In this document: positions 18,726 through 28,542 of the stretch, piece after piece | Numbering within the stretch: the stretch's first letter is position 1 | Layout of the letters: each line of letters begins with the position of its first letter | The notes under the pieces: model-generated | Database searches by the model: none | Told to the model about the DNA's origin: nothing | The model's input: the letters and a program-made list of their open reading frames with translations, nothing else | Program-made: the position numbers and the translations under genes | Source of the DNA: Bacteroidota bacterium | GTDB taxonomy: Bacteria > Bacteroidota > Bacteroidia > B-17B0 > Aurantibacillaceae | DNA length: 64,000 nt | Direction: 5' to 3' | Assembly (NCBI GenBank): GCA_020162035.1 | Contig: JAIUNM010000003.1 | Coordinates: 164,821 to 228,820, forward strand

Positions 18726-19232
18726 ATGAAATTAACCGAAATTCAAGACTTAATTAAGTTTGTATCTAAAAGCGGCGTAAGTGAAGTTGAACTAGAAACA
18801 AAAGAAGTTAAAATTGTTATCAGAACCCCAAAAGTATCAACCCAACAACAGGTGGTTATGCAAGCTGCACCAGTTGTAGCGCAACCACAAATTATTACAA
18901 CTCCTGTTGCTCAAATTCAAACTAACAACGTTACACCTTCTGCCGAAATTAAAACGCCAACAAATAATGCAGGAAATGAAGATGAAAGCAAATACCTTAC
19001 CATTAAAAGCCCTATGATTGGTACGTTTTATAGAAGCGCTGGTCCTGATAAACCCGCTTTTGTAAACGTAGGTGATGAAATTGCTACTGGTAAAACAGTT
19101 TGTATTATTGAAGCAATGAAACTTTTTAATGAAATAGAAAGTGAAATAAAAGGTAAAATTGTAAAAGTTTTGGTTAATGATGCTACTCCAGTTGAGTACG
19201 ATCAACCATTATTTTTAGTAGATCCTTCTTAA
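18726..19232 (+). CDS. accB: Biotin carboxyl carrier protein of acetyl-CoA carboxylase
   Basis: BCCP subunit, 168 residues, carrying the biotin between biotin carboxylase and the carboxyltransferase for malonyl-CoA synthesis. An N-terminal helix-rich segment (MKLTEIQDLIKFVSKSGVSE) is followed by a Pro/Gln/Ala/Thr linker (about 40-85) and a biotinyl domain containing EAMK with the modified Lys132. The typical thumb region is present (PMIGTFYRSAGPDKPAFVNVGD). accC follows 84 bases later. A TACTTTTG box at 18690-18697 could be the -7 element, but no good -33 partner is seen. Confidence 0.95.
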   Translation: MKLTEIQDLIKFVSKSGVSEVELETKEVKIVIRTPKVSTQQQVVMQAAPVVAQPQIITTPVAQIQTNNVTPSAEIKTPTNNAGNEDESKYLTIKSPMIGTFYRSAGPDKPAFVNVGDEIATGKTVCIIEAMKLFNEIESEIKGKIVKVLVNDATPVEYDQPLFLVDPS

Positions 19233-19316
19233 TTTTTTATTAAAAATGTTAAATTTTAAATGATAATTAAGTATTTATCATAATTCAACATTCAACATTT
19301 ATAATTTATAAAAGAA

Positions 19317-20657
19317 ATGTTTAAAAAGATATTAATTGCCAATCGTGGCGAAATTGCTTTACGTGTAATTAGAACATGCCGCGAAATGGGCATAAAAACA
19401 GTTGCAGTTTACTCAACCGCCGATAAAGATAGTTTACATGTTAAATTTGCAGACGAAGCCGTTTGCATTGGCCCCCCACAAAGTAAAGATAGCTACTTAA
19501 ATATGGCTAACATAATTGCTGCTGCCGAAATTACAAATGCAGATGCAATACACCCAGGTTATGGTTTTTTAAGTGAAAATGCACGCTTTAGCGAAATTTG
19601 TGCCCAAAATAAAATAAAATTTATAGGTGCAAGCCCAGAAATGATTAATAAAATGGGCGATAAAAGTAATGCTAAAGCTACAATGATTGCTGCTGGTGTT
19701 CCTTGTGTTCCGGGTTCAGATGGTTTAATTACAGATATTGAACAAGCTAAAAAAGATGCAAAACGAATTGGATACCCAGTAATTATAAAAGCAACTGCAG
19801 GTGGTGGCGGACGAGGCATGAGAATTATTTGGAAAGAAGAAGACTTACAACCAAATTACGAAAGTGCAAGTAAAGAAGCTGAAGCTGCATTTGGAAATGG
19901 TGCCATGTATATGGAAAAGTTTATCGAAGAGCCTCGCCATATCGAAATACAAATTGTAGGCGATCAATACGGTAAAGCTTGCCATTTAAGTGAGCGTGAT
20001 TGTAGCATTCAACGTCGTCATCAAAAATTAGTTGAAGAAACACCAAGCCCTTTTATGACGCCTGAATTAAGAGATGCAATGGGCGAAGCAGCTGTAAAAG
20101 CCGCATTATCTATAAAATATGAAGGAGTAGGCACAGTTGAGTTTTTGGTTGATAAACACCGTAATTTTTATTTTATGGAAATGAATACGCGTATTCAAGT
20201 TGAACACCCAATTACAGAAGAAGTTATTGATTACGATTTAATAAGAGAACAAATTTTAGTTGCAGCAGGTGTACCAATTAGCGGAAAAAATTATTATCCG
20301 CAATTACATGCAATCGAATGCCGTATAAATGCTGAAAACCCATTTATGAACTTTGTTCCAAGTCCTGGTAAAATTACAACATTACATACTCCAGGTGGTC
20401 ATGGAATTAGAGTAGATTCACACGTGTATAGTGGTTATACCATTCCTCCAAATTACGACAGTATGGTTGGTAAGTTAATTACAGTTGCTCAAACCCGCGA
20501 AGAAGCAATTGCTAAAATGCACAGAGCTTTAAGTGAGTATGTAATTGAAGGCGTAAAAACTACTATTCCTTTCCATTTAAAATTAATGAATAACGAAGAT
20601 TTTAAAGCTGGTAATTACACAACAAAGTTTTTAGAAACTTGGGATTTTAAAAACTAA
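19317..20657 (+). CDS. accC: Biotin carboxylase subunit of acetyl-CoA carboxylase
   Basis: ATP-grasp enzyme that carboxylates biotin on AccB. It is 446 residues long, as expected for a stand-alone AccC. Seen: N-terminal [23 protein letters not shown], the ATP-grasp glycine loop [31 protein letters not shown], the catalytic [17 protein letters not shown] and [11 protein letters not shown]. It forms an accB-accC pair and is followed by a clear terminator. Confidence 0.97.
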   Translation: MFKKILIANRGEIALRVIRTCREMGIKTVAVYSTADKDSLHVKFADEAVCIGPPQSKDSYLNMANIIAAAEITNADAIHPGYGFLSENARFSEICAQNKIKFIGASPEMINKMGDKSNAKATMIAAGVPCVPGSDGLITDIEQAKKDAKRIGYPVIIKATAGGGGRGMRIIWKEEDLQPNYESASKEAEAAFGNGAMYMEKFIEEPRHIEIQIVGDQYGKACHLSERDCSIQRRHQKLVEETPSPFMTPELRDAMGEAAVKAALSIKYEGVGTVEFLVDKHRNFYFMEMNTRIQVEHPITEEVIDYDLIREQILVAAGVPISGKNYYPQLHAIECRINAENPFMNFVPSPGKITTLHTPGGHGIRVDSHVYSGYTIPPNYDSMVGKLITVAQTREEAIAKMHRALSEYVIEGVKTTIPFHLKLMNNEDFKAGNYTTKFLETWDFKN

Positions 20658-20675
20658 TTAATTCATTTATAATTT

Positions 20676-20704
20676 AAGACTGCCTTTTTGCAGTCTTTTT
20701 TTTT
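20676..20704 (+). terminator. Rho-independent terminator after accC
   Basis: AAGACTGC (20676-20683) pairs with GCAGTCTT (20690-20697) around a CTTTTT loop, followed by a run of nine T through 20704. Confidence 0.9.
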
Positions 20705-20724
20705 GTTATTAAGTTTTTTTGTTA

Positions 20725-20755
20725 TTTGAATAGCTAATAAATTGTGTTAAATTTG
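20725..20755 (+). promoter_or_regulatory. Promoter of pdhA
   Basis: TTTG at 20725-20728 and TAAATTTG at 20748-20755 are spaced by 19 bases, a full match to the Bacteroidota -33/-7 promoter. The start codon at 20780 would be about 20 bases from the transcription start. Confidence 0.7.
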
Positions 20756-20779
20756 TTCCATTACTAATATTAATTAGCT

Positions 20780-21790
20780 ATGGCTAAAGTATCATCAAAA
20801 CAATCTAAGTTCTCAAAAGAACAATACTTAAAATGGTACGAATCAATGTTGTTGATGCGTAAGTTTGAAGAAAAAACCGGACAAGTTTATGTTCAACAAA
20901 AAATAAAAGGTTTTTGCCATTTATATATTGGGCAAGAAGCAATAGTTGCAGGCACCGTTAGTGCTACAAAAAAAGAAGATAAACACATAACTGCATACCG
21001 CGATCATGCTCACCCAATTGGTTTAGGCATGCACCCAAAATATATTATGGCCGAAATGTATGCTAAAATTACAGGTTGTAGTAAAGGAAAGGGTGGAAGT
21101 ATGCATATTTTTAGTAAAGAGCATAATTTTGTTGGTGGGCATGGTATTGTTGGTGGGCAAGTTCCATTAGGTGCAGGCATTGCTTTTGCCGAAAAATATT
21201 TAGGTACTGATAATGTTTGTGTGTGCAGTATGGGCGATGGAGCTGTTAGGCAAGGAGCCTTACACGAAGCCTTTAATATGGCAATGACGTGGAAGTTACC
21301 TGTTGTGTTTATAGTAGAAAATAATCAATACGCAATGGGTACATCGGTTGAACGAACAAGCAATGTAACAGATTTATGGAAATTAGGATTAGCTTACGAT
21401 ATGCCAAGTAAACCTGTTGATGGCTTAACTGTTGAAGCAGTTCACGAGGCTATGGAAGAAGCAGTAAACCGTGCACGAAGAGGTGATGGCCCTACTTTTT
21501 TAGAAATGAAAACTTATCGTTACAAAGGTCATAGTATGAGCGATGCTCAAACTTATAGAACAAAAGAAGAAGTTAAAGAATACCAAGAGCAAGATCCTAT
21601 TTTAAAAGTTTTAGCTACACTTCAACAAAACAAATGGATAGATGAAAAAGGAATTGAAGAAATTGAAGCAAAGGTAAAAGCTTTAGTTGACGAAAGTGTT
21701 CAGTTTGCAGAAGAAAGTCCATATCCAGAAGCCGATGAATTGTTTAAAGATGTTTATTCTGAACCAAATTACCCTTTTATTATTGATTAA
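20780..21790 (+). CDS. pdhA: Pyruvate dehydrogenase E1 component, alpha subunit
   Basis: Thiamine-diphosphate-binding subunit of the E1 heterotetramer that decarboxylates pyruvate, 336 residues. The ThDP/Mg motif GDGAVRQGALHEAFNMA ending in VENNQYAMGTS is complete. The phosphorylation-loop-like YRYKGHSMSDAQTYRTKEEV and the HAHPIGLGMHP region are typical of pyruvate-specific alpha subunits. E2 follows 68 bases later. The E1 beta partner is not in the window, an arrangement I recall as common in Bacteroidota. Confidence 0.94.
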   Translation: MAKVSSKQSKFSKEQYLKWYESMLLMRKFEEKTGQVYVQQKIKGFCHLYIGQEAIVAGTVSATKKEDKHITAYRDHAHPIGLGMHPKYIMAEMYAKITGCSKGKGGSMHIFSKEHNFVGGHGIVGGQVPLGAGIAFAEKYLGTDNVCVCSMGDGAVRQGALHEAFNMAMTWKLPVVFIVENNQYAMGTSVERTSNVTDLWKLGLAYDMPSKPVDGLTVEAVHEAMEEAVNRARRGDGPTFLEMKTYRYKGHSMSDAQTYRTKEEVKEYQEQDPILKVLATLQQNKWIDEKGIEEIEAKVKALVDESVQFAEESPYPEADELFKDVYSEPNYPFIID

Positions 21791-21858
21791 TTTTTTGCAG
21801 TTATACAAAAATAAAAAAACAAAATTTATAAATTTTTTAATTCTCAATTGATAAAAAA

Positions 21859-23454
21859 ATGGCTGAAATTGTTAGAATGCCCAAATTAAGTGATACTATG
21901 ACTGAAGGAGTTATAGAAAAATGGCATAAAAAAGTTGGCGATAAAATTAAAAGCGGCGATTTGTTAGCCGATATTGCAACCGATAAGGCAACAATGGAAT
22001 TTGAATCGTTTCAAGATGGCGTGTTACTGCACATTGGTGTACAAGAAAAACAAGCCGTTCCGGTTGATTCTATAATTGCAATTTTAGGTGCACCTAACGA
22101 AGACATCTCTAATTTATTAAATGGAAAAATAGAAACTAAAACTAACAGTACTGAAACTAAAGCTGAAAACCCTACACCAACTCCAAGTATAACAAACGCA
22201 ACATTACCAGCAGGCGTTGAAGTTGTTCGTATGCCAAAATTAAGCGATACCATGACAGATGGTGTTTTAGAAAAATGGCACAAAAAAGTTGGAGATAAAG
22301 TTAAAAGTGGTGAGTTATTAGCAGATATTGCAACTGATAAAGCTACAATGGAATTCGAATCTTTTCAAGATGGTGTTTTAATTCACATTGGTGTTCAAGA
22401 AAAACAATCAGTTCCTGTTGATTCTGTAATTGCAATTTTAGGTAAAGGTGGCGAAAATGTAAACGATATTTTATCTATTGTAAACAATTCTAACAGAAAT
22501 ACTATAAGTGTTTCAAATGCAAATAATACAGCTAAAGAAACAACAACTAACCAAAATAAAGTTGAACAATCATCTTCTCAAAACAATTCAAGAATTAAAG
22601 CATCGCCATTAGCAAAAGCTTTAGCAAAAGAAAAAGGTATTGATTTAACTAATGTTTCTGGTACAGGAGATAATGGACGTATCACAAAATCTGATATTGA
22701 AAACTATAAAGGAGGAAGTACTTCATCAAACGTTACTACTTCTAAAATTCAATCTACTTTTAATTTAGGAACCGAAAGTTTTACCGATGAACCAGTTTCG
22801 CAAATGCGAAAAGTAATTGCTAAACGATTAAGCGAAAGCAAAAATACTGCACCTCATTATTACTTAACAATAGATATTGATATGGATAATGCAATTGCAG
22901 CGCGTGAAGCAATGAATAAAGTTAGCGATGTTAAAATTTCATTTAATGACATTGTAATAAAAGCTAGTGCTGCAGCGTTACGCAAACATCCTAAAGTAAA
23001 TAGCGCATGGATGAATGATAAAATAAGATACAATCATCATATCCATATTGGAATGGCTGTAGCTATTGAAGATGGTTTGTTAGTTCCTGTAATTCGTTTT
23101 GCTGACCAAAAAAGCTTATCGCAAATTAGTGCCGAAGCAAAAGATTTAGGTAAACGTGCAAAAGATAAAAAACTACAACCACAAGATTGGGAAGGAAATA
23201 CATTTACAATTTCTAACTTAGGAATGTTTGGAATAGAATCATTTACATCTATTATTAATAGTCCAGAAAGTTGTATTTTAAGCGTAGGTGCTATTAAACA
23301 AATACCAGTTGTTAAAAACAATGCAGTTGTACCAGGTAATGTAATGAAAGTAACTTTAGCAAGCGACCATAGAAGTGTTGATGGTGCTTTAGGCGCTGCG
23401 TTTTTACAAACATTAAAAGCATTTATTGAAAACCCGGTAACTATTTTAGTTTAA
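21859..23454 (+). CDS. Pyruvate dehydrogenase E2, dihydrolipoyl acetyltransferase, two lipoyl domains
   Basis: Core acetyltransferase of the pyruvate dehydrogenase complex, 531 residues. It has two nearly identical lipoyl domains (residues 1-80 with Lys43 in DKATMEF, and about 122-200 with the same motif). An Asn/Thr/Ser-rich linker, an E3/E1-binding domain (ASPLAKALAKEKGIDLTNVSGTGDNGRITKSDI) and the catalytic domain ending with the active-site DHRSVDGALGA follow. The lipoyl repeats share long identical stretches, which points to a fairly recent duplication or conversion. Its stop overlaps the start of the SDR gene (TAATG). Confidence 0.95.
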   Translation: MAEIVRMPKLSDTMTEGVIEKWHKKVGDKIKSGDLLADIATDKATMEFESFQDGVLLHIGVQEKQAVPVDSIIAILGAPNEDISNLLNGKIETKTNSTETKAENPTPTPSITNATLPAGVEVVRMPKLSDTMTDGVLEKWHKKVGDKVKSGELLADIATDKATMEFESFQDGVLIHIGVQEKQSVPVDSVIAILGKGGENVNDILSIVNNSNRNTISVSNANNTAKETTTNQNKVEQSSSQNNSRIKASPLAKALAKEKGIDLTNVSGTGDNGRITKSDIENYKGGSTSSNVTTSKIQSTFNLGTESFTDEPVSQMRKVIAKRLSESKNTAPHYYLTIDIDMDNAIAAREAMNKVSDVKISFNDIVIKASAAALRKHPKVNSAWMNDKIRYNHHIHIGMAVAIEDGLLVPVIRFADQKSLSQISAEAKDLGKRAKDKKLQPQDWEGNTFTISNLGMFGIESFTSIINSPESCILSVGAIKQIPVVKNNAVVPGNVMKVTLASDHRSVDGALGAAFLQTLKAFIENPVTILV

Positions 23455-24242
23455 TGAATTTAGATTTAAAAGGTAAATACGCTTTAGTTTGTGGTAGCAC
23501 ACAAGGCATTGGTAAAGCAGTTGCAATGGAGTTAGCAATATTGGGTGCAAATGTTATTTTATTAGCTCGCAACGAACAAAGTTTAAAACAAGTTAAAGCA
23601 GAACTAACGGTTAGCGGTAATCAGTTGCATTCATACCTTGTTGCAGATTATAACGATACTAAAAATTTAAAAGAATTAGTGCAAGCGTTTATAAACCGCA
23701 ACGGACCAATAAATATTTTAGTAAACAATACTGGTGGGCCACCAAGCGGACCAATTACAAACGCAAAAGAAGAAGAATTTATAACAGCATTTAATAACCA
23801 TTTAATTTGCAATCAAATTTTAGCACAAACTTGTTTTGAAGGTATGAAACACAGTGGTTATGGTAGAATTGTAAATATTATTTCAACTAGTGTAAAAGCG
23901 CCTTTAGCTAATTTAGGTGTAAGTAATACAATAAGAGCCGCAGTTGGCAATTGGGCAAAAACTTGGGCTAACGAAGTTGGTAAATACGGAATTACAGTAA
24001 ACAATGTATTGCCAGGGGCAACATTAACAGGTAGATTAGAAAACATCATTCAAACAAAGGCAACTAAAACGCAACATAGTGTAGATAAAATAAGTGAAGA
24101 AATGATTTCTGAAATACCAATGGCACGTTTTGCAAACCCATTTGAAATTGCCAATGCAGTCTGCTTTTTAGCAAGTCCCGCAGCTTCTTACATTAATGGA
24201 ATAAATATTCCGGTTGATGGTGGCAGAACACCTAATTTGTAA
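23454..24242 (+). CDS. SDR-family oxidoreductase lacking the YxxxK pair
   Basis: A Rossmann-fold short-chain dehydrogenase of 262 residues. The nucleotide motif GSTQGIGKAVA, LVNNTGGPPSG and a C-terminal INGINIPVDGGRTPNL are plain. The usual catalytic YxxxK is replaced by GVSNTIRAAVGNWAKT. The upstream IISTSV retains the Ser. This SNxxRxAV form belongs to a recognised side branch often annotated as 3-oxoacyl-ACP reductase, but fatty-acid reduction should not be assumed. It is coupled to the E2 gene by a one-base overlap. Confidence 0.88.
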   Translation: MNLDLKGKYALVCGSTQGIGKAVAMELAILGANVILLARNEQSLKQVKAELTVSGNQLHSYLVADYNDTKNLKELVQAFINRNGPINILVNNTGGPPSGPITNAKEEEFITAFNNHLICNQILAQTCFEGMKHSGYGRIVNIISTSVKAPLANLGVSNTIRAAVGNWAKTWANEVGKYGITVNNVLPGATLTGRLENIIQTKATKTQHSVDKISEEMISEIPMARFANPFEIANAVCFLASPAASYINGINIPVDGGRTPNL

Positions 24243-24311
24243 GCCTGTTTTGTACACTTTTTGTTTAAAATTTCAGAACTAAGTAATTTAAAACATACTT
24301 TTTAAAGCTTA

Positions 24312-24779
24312 CTAATTACTACCAGCGCAACCTTTGTATTGTTTGCCATTTAGTGTTAATAAAATAGATTGTTCTTTTTTATCGCCGCTAGCTTCTTCAG
24401 TACAATTTTCTTTTTTAATACTTACATTAAGTTCGTAATTAGTTTTATTAATTGTTTCTTTAAAATTTCCTTCAAATTTTTTAGATTTTTTTAAGTCAGT
24501 AAAATCACCTTGCATTGTTAAACTATCTTTTCCGTAATTTAAAACTAACAACACTTTAAAATCATAAAACTCGGCATACCAACCTGGTTCTGAGCCTCTT
24601 GCTTTTAATACTATTTCAGTATTTATTTCTGGTTTTTCTATTTCAGGTTCGGTTGTAATTGTATCTTCCGCTAAAGAAACTAATGCTTCTAATTTACTTG
24701 TAGGTAAATTTTCATCTTTTATTTCTGCGTTACACGAAAATAATAAAAGAACTAATGGAATGTAAAAAATAGGTTTCAT
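24312..24779 (-). CDS. Small lipoprotein related to the COG3650 group
   Basis: A 155-residue protein with a lipoprotein signal (IFYIPLVLLLFSC, lipobox Cys16). The mature part has a short acidic linker and then a beta-rich domain with ARGSEPGWYAEF and a C-terminal YKGCAGSN. The RGxEPGW signature and terminal Cys are features of a conserved, uncharacterised periplasmic group (COG3650-like). It starts exactly where the transketolase gene ends, so the two are probably co-transcribed. The function is unknown. Confidence 0.78.
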   Translation of the reverse strand: MKPIFYIPLVLLLFSCNAEIKDENLPTSKLEALVSLAEDTITTEPEIEKPEINTEIVLKARGSEPGWYAEFYDFKVLLVLNYGKDSLTMQGDFTDLKKSKKFEGNFKETINKTNYELNVSIKKENCTEEASGDKKEQSILLTLNGKQYKGCAGSN

Positions 24780-25733
24780 TTATTTTCTTGCTATCACTTT
24801 ATTTACACAGTTAATTATTGCATTTACACTTAATCCATATTTTTCCATTAATTGATCAGGTGTACCGCTTTCGCCAAAACTATCGTTAACTGCAACAAAC
24901 TCTTGTGGAGTAGGTAGTTCACGAGCTAATAATTGTGCAACGCTATCTCCCAAACCACCATTCATTTGATGCTCTTCGGCAGTAACAACACATTTTGTTT
25001 TTGCTACTGATTTTAATATAGCTTCGTTATCTAACGGTTTAATGGTGTGTATATTTATTACTTCGGCTTTAATTCCTTTTTCAAATAATTGTTCGGCAGC
25101 TTCAATAGCTTTCCATACTAAATGTCCGGTTGCAATTATGGTTACATCTGTTCCTTCTTGTAACATAACTGCCTTACCTATTTCAAAATTTTGATTAGCA
25201 TCGGTAAAATTTGGAACAGATGGACGACCAAAGCGTAAATAAACTGGCCCGTTGTGTTTTGCAATTGCAATAGTTGCAGCTTTGGTTTGGTTGTAATCGC
25301 ATGGGTTTATTACCACCATGTGCGGTAACATTTTCATTAAACCTATGTCTTCTAATATTTGATGAGTTGCACCATCTTCGCCCAAAGTTAAGCCTGCGTG
25401 CGATGCGCAAATTTTTACATTTTTATGAGAGTAAGCAATGCTTTGGCGAATTTGATCGTAAACTCTACCTGTACTAAAATTTGCAAAGGTTCCTGTAAAA
25501 GGAATTTTACCGCCAATTGTTAAACCTGCTGCAATGCCCATCATATTTGCTTCGGCAATTCCAACCTGAAAAAAACGATCGGGGTGCTCTTTTTGAAAGG
25601 CATCCATTTTTAAAGAACCTGTTAAATCTGCACACAAAGCAACAACATTAGGGTTTGTTTTACCAAGTTCAGATAAACCAGCCCCAAAACCTGAGCGGGT
25701 ATCTTTTTTTTCAGTATATGTAAATTTTTTCAT
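24780..25733 (-). CDS. Transketolase, C-terminal subunit (split type)
   Basis: A 317-residue protein covering only the pyrimidine-binding and C-terminal domains of transketolase: [16 protein letters not shown] (catalytic Glu region), GPVYLRFGR, and a C-terminal domain with [22 protein letters not shown]. Split transketolases are made of separate N- and C-terminal proteins. The N-terminal half, which binds the diphosphate of ThDP, is not next to it here or elsewhere in the window. It could equally serve a DXS- or transketolase-like reaction with an unseen partner. It is upstream of the small lipoprotein in the same operon. Confidence 0.88.
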   Translation of the reverse strand: MKKFTYTEKKDTRSGFGAGLSELGKTNPNVVALCADLTGSLKMDAFQKEHPDRFFQVGIAEANMMGIAAGLTIGGKIPFTGTFANFSTGRVYDQIRQSIAYSHKNVKICASHAGLTLGEDGATHQILEDIGLMKMLPHMVVINPCDYNQTKAATIAIAKHNGPVYLRFGRPSVPNFTDANQNFEIGKAVMLQEGTDVTIIATGHLVWKAIEAAEQLFEKGIKAEVINIHTIKPLDNEAILKSVAKTKCVVTAEEHQMNGGLGDSVAQLLARELPTPQEFVAVNDSFGESGTPDQLMEKYGLSVNAIINCVNKVIARK

Positions 25734-25820
25734 TTTAAATTGTAGCCTTTAAAGCTAATAAAAATATATTTTGTTGTTTAATTAAGATATTAACTAATGG
25801 TTTAAGTTCTTGTTTAATTT

Positions 25821-26315
25821 TTACAAATACAGTTCAATTAAACCTTCAGGAGCCTTATAATAAATTTTTTTGGTTGTTTCATCAATATTATCAATCAATT
25901 CTTCAACCAAAGGCAAAAGCATTTCTTTTTCTTTATAATTTATGGTAACAATTAATTGCGCTCCATTATCGTTTACTGAATTAATTATACCAATAACTCC
26001 AAGTTTAGCATCTATAAGTTCGTATCCAATCCAATTTGTTTCAGTTTCGTTTACAATTACAAAAACTTCATCAATATAAGTTTTTTTACCAACTAATTTT
26101 TTAGCTTCTTCTATTGTGTTTATTTCTTCAAGTTTTACAATATATGTTGAGTTAGTATATTGTAATTCTTCAATAAAATAAGGTGCTTTGCCAGTTGTTG
26201 AATCAATAAAAACAGCGTTTAATGTATCTTCATCAAACTCAGTTTGGCATTTTAAATGCAATTGACCTTTAATGCCATGGGTTTTACTAAAATAACCAAT
26301 TTCAACTAAGTTCAT
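25821..26315 (-). CDS. rimM: Ribosome maturation factor RimM
   Basis: 16S rRNA processing factor of 164 residues for 30S head assembly. The N-terminal barrel begins VEIGYFSKTHGIKGQLHLK and includes LEEINTIEEAKKLVGKKTYI. The C-terminal PRC-barrel has IGYELIDAKLGVIG and ends EKEMLLPLVEELID. In most bacteria rimM sits between rpsP and trmD; here it lies 2 bases downstream of pyrG, so the two form an operon and the rpsP-trmD link is broken. Confidence 0.93.
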   Translation of the reverse strand: MNLVEIGYFSKTHGIKGQLHLKCQTEFDEDTLNAVFIDSTTGKAPYFIEELQYTNSTYIVKLEEINTIEEAKKLVGKKTYIDEVFVIVNETETNWIGYELIDAKLGVIGIINSVNDNGAQLIVTINYKEKEMLLPLVEELIDNIDETTKKIYYKAPEGLIELYL

Positions 26316-26317
26316 TA

Positions 26318-27950
<1,633 letters not shown>

Positions 27951-28106
27951 AGGCTTTTTGGTGGATAAACGAATTAATAATTTTTGAATTGTTTTTAGAT
28001 AAGAAATTATATTTCAAGTAACACCTAATAAACCACTTGTACAAATTCTTTATACACTTTTTTGGTACCGTTGTTTTAGAATTTAAAATATAATTTATCA
28101 CAAAAG

Positions 28107-28541
28107 CTATAATAACTCCATTTTAACATGAGGTATTCCATCTTCTAAATAAACATTACCATGTTCTTTAAAGCCTAGGTTGTTGTAAAACTTAATTAGG
28201 TAGTTTTGAGCCGAAATTTCAATTGCTAATGTTGAGTTTTGATTTTTACAAAATTCTATAGCATTTTGCATAAGTCTTTTACCTATTCCGTTTTTTCTAA
28301 AATTAAAATCTACAACAACTCTTCCTATATGAAAACAATTTTCTACTAAATAAATTCTGCAATACGCAATTAAACTGTTTTGATGTTCAATTAATAAATG
28401 AAAGCTTATTAAATCAATTGCATCAACATCGTTATAAACACAATTTTGTTCAACAATAAAAACTTTGCTTCTTAAGCAGTAAATACTGTGTAATTGAGAA
28501 GCATTGAGGTTATTAAAATGTAAGATTGTACAATTTTGCAT
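28107..28541 (-). CDS. GNAT N-acetyltransferase, ElaA-like
   Basis: A 144-residue acetyltransferase. YCLRSKVFIVEQNCVYNDVDAIDL is the N-terminal signature of the ElaA group. GRVVVDFNFRKNGIGKRLMQNAIEFC is the acetyl-CoA pyrophosphate loop, and AQNYLIKFYNNLGFKEHGNVYLEDGIPHVKM closes the fold. The substrate is unknown. It starts one base before the stop of the upstream minus-strand T9SS gene's neighbour spacing (28541 against 28543), so it is probably read through from that gene. Confidence 0.9.
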   Translation of the reverse strand: MQNCTILHFNNLNASQLHSIYCLRSKVFIVEQNCVYNDVDAIDLISFHLLIEHQNSLIAYCRIYLVENCFHIGRVVVDFNFRKNGIGKRLMQNAIEFCKNQNSTLAIEISAQNYLIKFYNNLGFKEHGNVYLEDGIPHVKMELL

Positions 28542-28542
28542 A

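Noticed and set aside
18837..19205. 122-codon frame antisense to accB
   Set aside because: It is a shadow of the biotin carrier gene, rich in Phe, Asn and Ser, with no family resemblance.
19260..19281. ATGATAA / TTATCAT inverted repeat between accB and accC
   Set aside because: It is a weak AT-only stem within a probable operon. In DNA this AT-rich such repeats are expected by chance.
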